Of a stretch of DNA of 64,000 bases, positions 1 to 9,500 are shown in pieces. This DNA is from Steromphala cineraria (Eukaryota; Mollusca; Gastropoda; Trochida; Trochidae). The notes under the pieces were generated by a model that worked only from the letters and a program-made list of their open reading frames with translations, searched no databases and had not been told where the DNA came from. The stretch covers positions 69,708,764 to 69,772,763 of the forward strand of contig OU744726.1 in the NCBI GenBank assembly GCA_916613615.1, given 5' to 3'. Numbering within the stretch: the first letter of the stretch is position 1; each line of letters opens with the position of its first letter. The translations under genes were made by a program, and so were the position numbers.

Positions 1-33
1 TCAAATGTATTGTGATGAGTTTTTTTCTGACAG

Positions 34-186
34 GGGAAACTGCCGGAACCCATGGATTTCGGCGTAATAGAACAGAGGCTAAATCAACATGACTTGATCT
101 GCCTCTGTGGGGAGAGAATGGAAAGGAATGGACAAGTTGATGAAGTCCGTTTCAAGGAGTTCTTACCCACTCTGCCTGCAAAGTAA
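34..186 (+). CDS. Terminal coding exon of an unrecognised gene
   Basis: A pyrimidine-rich tract followed by CAG at 31-33 gives a convincing 3' splice site. The 51 codons after it are open in one frame (phase 0) and end in TAA at 184-186. The peptide begins GKLPEPMDFGVIEQRL, contains LICLCGERMERNGQ and ends KEFLPTLPAK. The other two frames hit stops within the exon, supporting this frame. I do not recognise the family; the piece is short, acidic/basic mixed, with two cysteines. The rest of the gene lies to the left of the window. It could be a chance open stretch, but the splice site plus clean stop argue for a real last exon. Confidence 0.55.
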   Translation, partial: GKLPEPMDFGVIEQRLNQHDLICLCGERMERNGQVDEVRFKEFLPTLPAK

Positions 187-456
187 TGGCCAGTTGTAGA
201 ACTAAGGTGTATTGTGTATTGTGACGTAGAATTTGATCGACTCATACCATTGGTGTTCTATTTGGGTTGAAGTCAAGTGTTTGAGAATGCATTTGCAGCT
301 TTTTGACAAGGCTAGTCTTCGTTCTGCAAGTATTTAAGTGATTATCCTTGGAACGTTTCATCATTTCACTCATGGACGTTGTTGAAATAATGATTTGCTT
401 CTAGAAATTGCTTTGAACCACCATTTGTTAAGCCAACATTTCTACTTGTGAACCAG
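187..456. other. Intergenic or 3'UTR stretch
   Basis: AT-rich sequence following the stop at 186. No clear canonical polyadenylation hexamer, RNA gene or repeat was recognised. The missing 5' exon(s) of the Ly6-like gene may lie here or further left. Confidence 0.4.
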
Positions 457-577
457 TACTGTAGCGGGGGTCAGGTTCACGGGCGTCACCATGGACACGG
501 CGGTACCCTGCTGAGACGCCATGAAGAGGCCCAGTGCTGTGACACCGGGGACATGTGTAATACACACTTCACTTTCG
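457..577 (+). CDS. Ly6-like gene, exon ending domain 1
   Basis: Begins after CAG at 454-456 (phase 0 in this reading), though an upstream acceptor such as CTAG near 404 would extend the same frame. Encodes a His/Gly-rich stretch and CCDTGDMCN. Donor GTAGGT at 578; ends in phase 1, which matches the next exon. Confidence 0.55.
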
Positions 578-3500
578 GTAGGTTCACTATTTTAAACCCA
601 TATTTCCCTGAAGAAAAACATTTCGTCCCGAATGCACATCTAAAGAGCAGTATATCCATGTATCGCAATTAAGAGGTCATATGCTATGGTAAATGGACAT
701 GTTTCACATATACCTCACTTTCGTTAAGTTCAGTATTAAAATCTCGAATATCCTAAAGATAACATTTCGTCCCTGATGCACATCAAAACAACAGTGTAAG
801 GTCGCAACTAGGAGTTCATATGCGTTGGTTAAGGTTACACATTTAAACCTCGCGTTCAAAACCCATATCATACTGAAGACAATCTTTTCCTCAATGCATA
901 TCAAAAAGCATTCTTCAAAGCAACAATCAGCTCATCGACCGCAATTATGATGTCATGTGTTGGAGACAGGGAACATATCTTATACACATCACACTTTCGG
1001 CAAGTCAGTATCAATCTTGAATATCCTAAAGACAAACATTAGGTCCACAACGCACATCAGAACAGGCGTTCATTTTATCCAAGCAATAGTCTGTCTAAGA
1101 GGTGTTTAAACTGTTATACAGAGACATGTGTAATATGTTCCTCACCCTATGTCAGGCGCCATTCAAAATCTCTAATATTGTTATGTTAAACGTGCCGATC
1201 CTCGATGGAATCAATAGCAAAGTGATTCTTTGTGCCAAGACAACCGTTGGTTCATAGATTATGTGATAGACATTCCCCCACCTCCGGAGTGTGTGCATAT
1301 CTGACTTATTCCGGTCGAGTTCTATTGGACGAAAAATAGCTTTCCATCCTCTTCTTTGTATATACGTCCATATGCAACTAGATCAATAGAATATTAACAA
1401 TACTCTTCTTTAAATTGCGAAAATTAAATCCATATCCATTACATTAAAACTTGGTACAAATTTGTACCGATACATAGGCTTATGTAGGGGAAAAAATTAA
1501 AATATAGACATGCCACAGAAAATACCTCTGCTGGTATCAATCCTCTCTACCTAAGTCGGTAGAGTCGCTGCTCTGCATCATAAAGGTCCCGGGTTTGATT
1601 CCCACCATAGTTGTTTATAAGTCTCAAAATGTTTACAACTTTTACAAGTCCGTTTATTTACCGAAGTTGAATCTCTTCGTCTGAAGTGTAGATGTACAAT
1701 AAAAAGTATGTGAATTAGAGGTGTATCGATCAATAACCTTCAGTTAGAACATAGAAAGAAAAGGTGTATAGACCACACACCTACAGTTAAAACAAAGGAA
1801 ACAATAACAACGAGACCGGAAGTGAGTATGCTGATACACAGCGGACATGTGTAATACGCACTTTCCATTCCGTCTTCAAGTACTCTATACTAATCCTGAA
1901 TCGTAAAGTGACCTTCATCTTTGAAACCGGATTATATGCATGCATTGTTTCACTGAAGTAAAGGTTGGTAAAGTAACGGTTGGTTAATGGACATAAGGAC
2001 ATATGATGTGAAACAGGACAGACGTAAGTAGAACACTTACCATTCTGTAAGTCATTTATTGATCGGTGGTCCAACAAATTGATAACTTCAACCATTGCCA
2101 TTGATATGTGACACTGGCACCACGAGAGCAAAATAACACGACATCTGTGTACATTTACTTCTTATAACATTAATGGTGACTAAGGACAGAATTTGTTATT
2201 TTACAGCTTCGGATATAACAACAACTCCAGCGCCTTTCCAGTTAACAAGTGGAAGTAAGTTTAAAGTTATTTCATATTCATCAAATGAAGGAGTGAAACT
2301 TAACATTGAAACATAGTAGAAACTTAAAATTGTAACGCTTTGGGACTTTGAATCCGTCATATGGTAGAAATTAACAATTTTGGCTAAGAAACTGTTAGCA
2401 GAACTTTCTGAATTGAACTTCTATCAATATTGATAAAGTGACCCCATGATAAATCACACATTAACCTACATAATTAGATTTTGTTATTCAAAACACTTTA
2501 TAAAGAAGAACACTTATGACTAGTTATGTATCCTGACTGAAAAATTATTATGAGTTAATCATGAACATCATAAAGGTAGGTAGGTAGGTTAAATTAAGGG
2601 CGAAGTTTGGGCCAGAGATGACCTACATAGGCCCGGCACTAGTCAAGTCAAGTCTTTATTACAGTACGAAGGCCTCAGGCCCATATACAGTGCAGTACAT
2701 TCATGATAATTTTATGCATTATTTCACATTATTATTTACACAAATGTTGTGCCATAAATTATAAGCTGTACAAGTATATATTTTAACGAATAGGTGTAGA
2801 CTTATTGAGAGTTATTTCTTTCTCTCTCAATTTATATGCATGCCATAAAAATTTACTTATCCCTTGCAACACAGATTCATTGTCCGTTGTCATTATGGAT
2901 CTAAATTTGAACATGTTTGGATTATAGTGATAAACAATTGGTAAATAATTAACCCGTAAATCGGTATACAAATGGCATACAAACAAGAAGTGATATTCGT
3001 CTTCAATTACTAAATTACAAAATGGACATAAACGTTTTTGTTTCTATTCCTATCCATCTACCTTCATTGTACTTAAGCCTTAATAATCCACATCTAAACT
3101 TGACAAATATTTTTCTTAATCTCCGATCAGTTATACAATTTAAATACTTTTCTGGAGCTAAAATACTTGTGTATTCACGATATATGCAATATCTGGAACT
3201 ATTTGATAGAGTACAGGTCCAACTTTGAAAGAACATATATTTATAGCAACATTTTTAAAAGCTTGAATAAAAGAGGATACATCTCCCACAGATTGATACA
3301 GCCATACATAACCAAAGCCGTGTGAGGATAGAATATTACGAACATATGATGCAAAAGTAGTATAACCACAGTTAAAATAATATAATTGCATTTTGTATAC
3401 TTTAAGTGGGATTCGGTTTTCATGCATTTCCATTACTCTTAGCCAGTACCTTAATGTTTTACACATCGCATTTATATAAAGAGGATATCTACCACATTCT

Positions 3501-6500
3501 CCATACACAATTGCGTTTGGGGTTTGAGGACTCACATTTAAAAATCGTTTACATGCTATTAAATGAATTCTCTCTAGCTTATCAAATGTGTGCATACCCC
3601 ATATCTCTGCACCATACAATAATATTGGTTGGATTTGAGTGTCAAAAATCTTAAAGAAAACATTGCAATTTACCATCCCGACTTTGCTTAAATTAACAAT
3701 AACCTCCATTAGTGCACGTTTGCCTCTCGCGGCTAAATCAGTAATACAGCATCCCATTTTATGAGTTGTAGAAAATAATATACCTAGGTATTTATAACTG
3801 TTTACTACGGTAATCTTCTGATCATTTAGAAACCAATGTTCATGCTTAGCTAACCTACTACCCTATCGAAACACAACAATATTTGTTTTATCAAGATTCA
3901 CCATTAGACCAGAGTGTTTTGTAAAGTTAGATAGTATGTTAAGTTGGTTTTGTAAACCAGGGACTGTATCTGACACAAGTACAACATCGTCTGCAAACAT
4001 AAGCAGTAGAATTTCTAACAAATCAGGAAATAATTGTATTCCGTATTTACCATGTTTTGCTAACTCGGCTGACAGCTCACTAATGAATAGAGAGAACAAT
4101 ATAGGACTGAGTACGCAACCTTGTTTGAAACCCACTGGACAATCGAAATAATCGGTGTATTCATTATCACATCTTACAGATGCTTTAACAGAATAATAAA
4201 TACTCATAATTGAATTCAGTATTTTCTTTCCCATACCAGTTTTATATAGACGCTTCCATAACTTTGAACGGTCAACCGAATCAAAGGCTTTTTTTGAAAT
4301 CTATGAAAGCTACATATAATTTCTTTTTCTTCTTCAAGAGTCATTTTTCTATAATTCCATTTAGAGTGAATATATGGTCGATTGTTGAGTATCCCTGTCT
4401 AAAACCTGCTTGACTCTCTGGTTTCTTATCTCTTATATTAGACCAATTCGTAATACGTGTATTCAGAATAGATGTATATAACTTACTTAAAATACATAAA
4501 AGGGATATTCCTCTATTATTATCTGGGTTGCGTCGGTCGCCCTTTTTATGTATAGGTATTATAATGGCTTTACTCCAGGTTTCCGGGAAAATACTTTTAT
4601 CAAACAAAATATTAAACAGTTTCACAAGGAAGGGCATTATCAAGCTTTGAGAGGATTTTAACATTTCAACTATAACTCCGTCGTGTCCAGCTGCTTTACC
4701 CCTTTTTAAATGTTTGAGGCATGAACTTATTTCAGATTCAGTAATAGGGTTGTCTTGAATGCAATGGTCTATATCATCTAAAACATCATTATCATCAACC
4801 ATAAAATCTTCAACTTTAAAACCGTCCTCGTTTAAATTAAGATCACAGAATAAGTTCTTAAAATGGTTATATAAAGTTTTTTTATCAATCGGACAGTTTG
4901 AACTTTTGCTAGATATGCTTCTTAGTTCTTTCCAAAAGGCAGATGAGTTATTTATTGAAGAACATAACTTTGAACTTTTATTACGTTGGAACAAATACTT
5001 AGCCTTTTTACATTCGTTCTTATATCTATTTCGCAATGTACAATAGCTTTGCTTACTGCTGGTTGATTTGTTGCTTCTATATCGACGAAGTTCACGTCTA
5101 GCTTCTTGTTTTGCACGTCTACAATTATTATTATAAAAATTCTGTTTTTCATTCTTATTTGGGCCTTTTTTAAACATATCAGCGGCATTCAAAAGATTTG
5201 TAACAAATGAATTTAACGATGACTCTAAATCAACACTTATCAGCTCTGTCAATGATGTTATACTGGGTTGTTGGGTATTTAGTGATTCTAGGAAATCGCT
5301 TGCATGACTTTCATTCCATATATATCTAGAACATGGCGTATCGGTATTTTCCTCATCTGTATATTTGTTTTCTTCATATTTCCTGCTTAAATTCAAACTA
5401 ACTGGTAAATGTTTAGATTCTATTCTAGAGTGCACGGCAACATGTTTACAGAGTTGGTGAATATTTACCGATGCGATGAAATAATCGATTACACTGCAAC
5501 CCATGTCTGAAATATATGTGTAGCTACCATCTTTATCACCCTCAATCCTACCATTGCATATATACAAGTTGTGCGCAAAACAAAGATCTAACAACTTTTT
5601 CCCAAACATATTTACAGTAGAGTCACAAGAGTTTCTGTGATCAATAGGGACACTCTGCTCCTCCGGGAAGGCTGATCTATCCACACCCGTTCATCAACTA
5701 GGAGTGATTATTGAGAGTTAAAACATTTAAAAGTTAAAATTGAGTATAAAATGTTATATGAGATCACATGAACTTCATTAAGTAAACTTGTTTGTATTCC
5801 CTCCCTTCACTAGTGGAGTGCCAGGTGTGTGGGGGGCCGACATGCGGGGTGAAGGAGGATGACCCCCTAGTCAAGTGTCCACAGGAGTTTCCTTACTGTA
5901 TGAACGTCGTGCTAAACGAGGCTTCAGGAAACAAGATGGTGACGAAAAGGTAAACCATACTCTGAAATCCATAATTTTCAGTTGTAAGTTATTTCGAGTT
6001 ATTTAAAAAGGGGCAGTAGCACGTTTTTTTATAATTTAATATTCTTAAATGTTCACTGATAATGGTAAGTTAATGTTCAATGTATTATTTGACAGTGTCA
6101 AAAATCTAAAGCCAATCACCCATGGCCATAGACAGAATACAAAGTATGAAGATTTACATAAAATCCATTTTGTGTGAACACCTAATTCTCCATAGACCAT
6201 TGTGCTACAAGTGTTTGGTTTAACGCCTAGGAACTTTTTGCATGCATATAAATGAACCTATTCTATGTTGTCATGTTGTGCCAGTCCCCATATTTCAGAT
6301 CCATATAACAGTATTGGGCTTATCTTCATATCAAATATTTTAAAATAGGTATTAAAGGACATATCACCTAGAAGTCGCATATTTCTGTATATACCTATTA
6401 GTACTCTCATGGCTTGTGTTGAGGCCTGTTTGGTATGAAAAGACCAAGATAGATTATTAGAGAAACATACACCTAAGTACTTATAAGCGCTGGTAGTTTG

Positions 6501-9500
6501 AAGACGTTCTCCCTTATAAAACCATTTTTCATTTTTGGATAGTTTTCCATCCCTTTTAAAAACAATTATTTTGGTTTTCTCTCTATTCACATTCAATTTA
6601 CATTGATCAGAGAACGTACCTAATTCATTTATTTGTTTCTGAAGCCCGCTTATGGTACTAGAGAATAGTACAATGTCATCGGCGAAAAGTAACAGGAATA
6701 ATTGAACTGTATCTGGGTGTAATTGGATTCCATTCGTACAAGTATTACATATTTGCTCTGCTAATTCGTTAATGAAAAAACTAAACAAAAAGGGGCTTAA
6801 GATACAACCTTGTCTAACGCCAAGTTGACTAATAAAGGGTTCAGACATTTCATGATTATTTTTCACACGTACTTTTACATTTTGATAAATACTTTCCAAC
6901 ATTTTACTCATTTTACTATTTATTCCGTGCGTTTGTAAAAGATTCCAAGTATGTTTCTCTGTACAGAGTCAAAGGCCTTCGCAAAATCTACAAATAATGC
7001 ATAAAACTTTCCTCCTTTCGAACTAAGATATTTCTGTATAAGAGAATGAAGAATGAAAATATTATCTGTAGTAGTGTAACCTTCCCGGAAACCTGCTTGA
7101 CCTTCATATATCTTGTCCATAGCATCCGCCCACTTAACCAATCTTTTGTTGATAATATAAGTGAATAGTTTACCGAAGACACTAAGTACAGTAATTCCAC
7201 GGTTATTATAAGGGTCATTTCGATCACCTTGTTTACAAATTGGGACAAGTAATCCAACTGACCAAGATTCTGGGAAATCCCCACTTTCAAGTATAACATT
7301 GAATATTAATTCCAGATATGGAACTATGAGGTCCGATGAGTGTTTGAAAAATTCTGGGATACTATTGTAAATACCTTGAGCTTTATTACACTTGAGATGT
7401 TGTATATTATTCAGGATTTCCTCCCTACTTATCGGGGCATCTAATATATCAGAGGCAATATCTGATACTGGTGTATGTTCTGTACTGTCTTGTCTTAGTG
7501 TATCTTGGTCATTGTGGGAAGTTGAGAATAAAAATTCGAAATAATTGTACCATTCGTCAATTTCGATGTTGTCATTTTGACTGTTTTTTCCATTTAGTGA
7601 TTTCAATTCGTACCAAAAAGTTTTTGAATCATTTATATTGTCTTCTATTTTTTTTTCTCTTTTGTTGGATGTATGTGTTTCTTTTTTCAGAGCAAGTGTT
7701 ATTATATTTATTTCTGGCGTTATGAAATTTTCTGAGGAGTCTTCTGTTTTATATTTTCGGAAAATGTTCAATAATTTGCACCTTTCCTTTTTCAGATGAT
7801 CACATTCACTATCGAACCACTTTTCTGTATTTCTGTGTTTTGCAACAGTACATATCCGCTTTTTCATATCTGAAGCAGCAAGACACAATGCCACTACAAT
7901 AAAATTTACACTTTGGTTAATATTTGTAAATACTATATCAACAGATTTGTCAAATAAATCTTGAGCATGTTCAGATAATAAGTAATTACGGAATTTAGAT
8001 AGATTATCATTATTCCATACATATTTGGTTGGTTTGTTGTCTGTGTTTTGCTGTCTATGATTACCCTGGTAAAGTGAATGATGCGCACGTAAACCTAAAG
8101 TCAATGGGAGGTGTGATGATTCCGCTCTAGTTGGTATATCAATATCTATGACTTGTTTAAACATATCTGCTGAGGTTAGGATGTAATCTATCACACTTGT
8201 GCCATTCCTGCATATAAAAGTAAACTCTTCTTATCTAGTATCCTTACCGCATTTGCCATTTAACATATGAATATTTAAAATAGTTTTACTACAAAGGTCT
8301 AATAAACATTTACCAAAATGGTTAACAACTTTGTCACAGGAGAACCGTTCAAGATCAAAGTGGTCTAATATAAAGTCCCACATAGAGTGATTCTTACTTT
8401 CAGTGTAATCAATTATGTTATCTTCAACAAAGTCTGGTAGAGTTGCAGTGCGAGCATTAAAGTCACCTCCACAAAGCAAATAGATGTCTGGTAAAACTGA
8501 TATTATGTCCAACAGTTTCTCCTGGAAAATTGTAATACCATTTTTACAATTTACACTGGATTTATTATACCACGAAGATCCCTCTGGTTGTATATAAACA
8601 CAGCTATACAAAAGTTCTCTATCGATATCAAATAGGGATTTATCAAAAAGTATGAAGATTGCATTTTCTGTAATATTGTGCCATTTTATGTGGCTAGATA
8701 TTGATTTTTTTATCATAACGATTATACCTCCAGAGAGTCTTCCTGTTGAGGCTAACTTATCTCCATTTTTGTACAAACAATCAAAATCTGGAAACACATT
8801 ATCTGTACAATTATCATTACTCCAAGTCTCTGTTAATCCGATAATATCAAAATAATTTATGAAAGTAATAAAGTCATTGTCATTTAATTTCTGTAAAACA
8901 CCAGATATATTCCAAAATATTAACTTAAACCTTTGACCTGTTGTATTGTTGTTAGTGTCACTCTCGTCCTCGTGAAGCGTCCTACAATCAGTATCGTCAG
9001 ATCGCGCACATGACTGGGTATTTGATCGCGCACATGATGGATCGTTCAGACGGCCCGTGCCCCACCCCTAACGGGGCTGACCTCGTCCCCCGGTACGGGA
9101 GGTAGATCTGGTAGATCTGGTCCTAGTGTCTGTGCTCTGTCTTCGATCCTCGGGAGGGTCAGCACACTCCTGGGTGTTGTTCTCCTTTGCCTCAGGTACA
9201 AGTTTATTGCCTTTAAAATAGTAGCGCGTGTCAGGATTTTCAGATCTTAGCCTATATAATTCATTCCTTTAGAACTTGGTGAGATCATTTGCTTTTCCAT
9301 AGCCTTGGTTTTTAAGCACTTCTCTTAGTTTCACCGAGTGCCACCTGTCCTCCCAATGACACATTCTAATAATTATCGGTCTTGTTTTACTCAAATTTCC
9401 ACTGGGAAGTCGGTGGGCTCTTTCGATATCCCTAGCTACTAAAGGCAACAAATCAGTTTTTGTTTCACGAGCACTGGTAAGAATCTCCAGAACTTTCCTC

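Larger units (their letters stand above)
2640..5697 (-). mobile_element. LINE A: 5'-truncated APE-type non-LTR retrotransposon
   Basis: Antisense to the host gene, in intron 2 of the Ly6-like gene. Reading from 5697 downwards: C-terminal part of the endonuclease, then reverse transcriptase with PETW, KKGDRRNPDNNRGISLL, QAGFR and the catalytic FADD box (near 4000), then a C-terminal region with a Cys/His motif. The 3' end near 2640 carries short TTGAC/TTGACT-type repeats as in CR1/L2-like elements. It is dead: a homopolymer frameshift near 4290 (seven T on the + strand), a stop after 3863, and further breaks near 3158 and 2990. The endonuclease N-terminus and ORF1 are missing, consistent with 5' truncation on insertion. 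Clade assignment within the CR1/L2-like group is not certain. Confidence 0.85.

Noticed and set aside
1545..1612. A functional tRNA gene
   Set aside because: A and B boxes are visible but the arms do not pair into a cloverleaf; a SINE head is more likely.
2645..5740. Target-site duplication for LINE A ('attattatgagttaa' near 2545 and 'attattgagagttaa' near 5708)
   Set aside because: The similarity is imperfect in AT-rich sequence and the left copy lies about 100 bp beyond the apparent 3' end, so it is not convincing.
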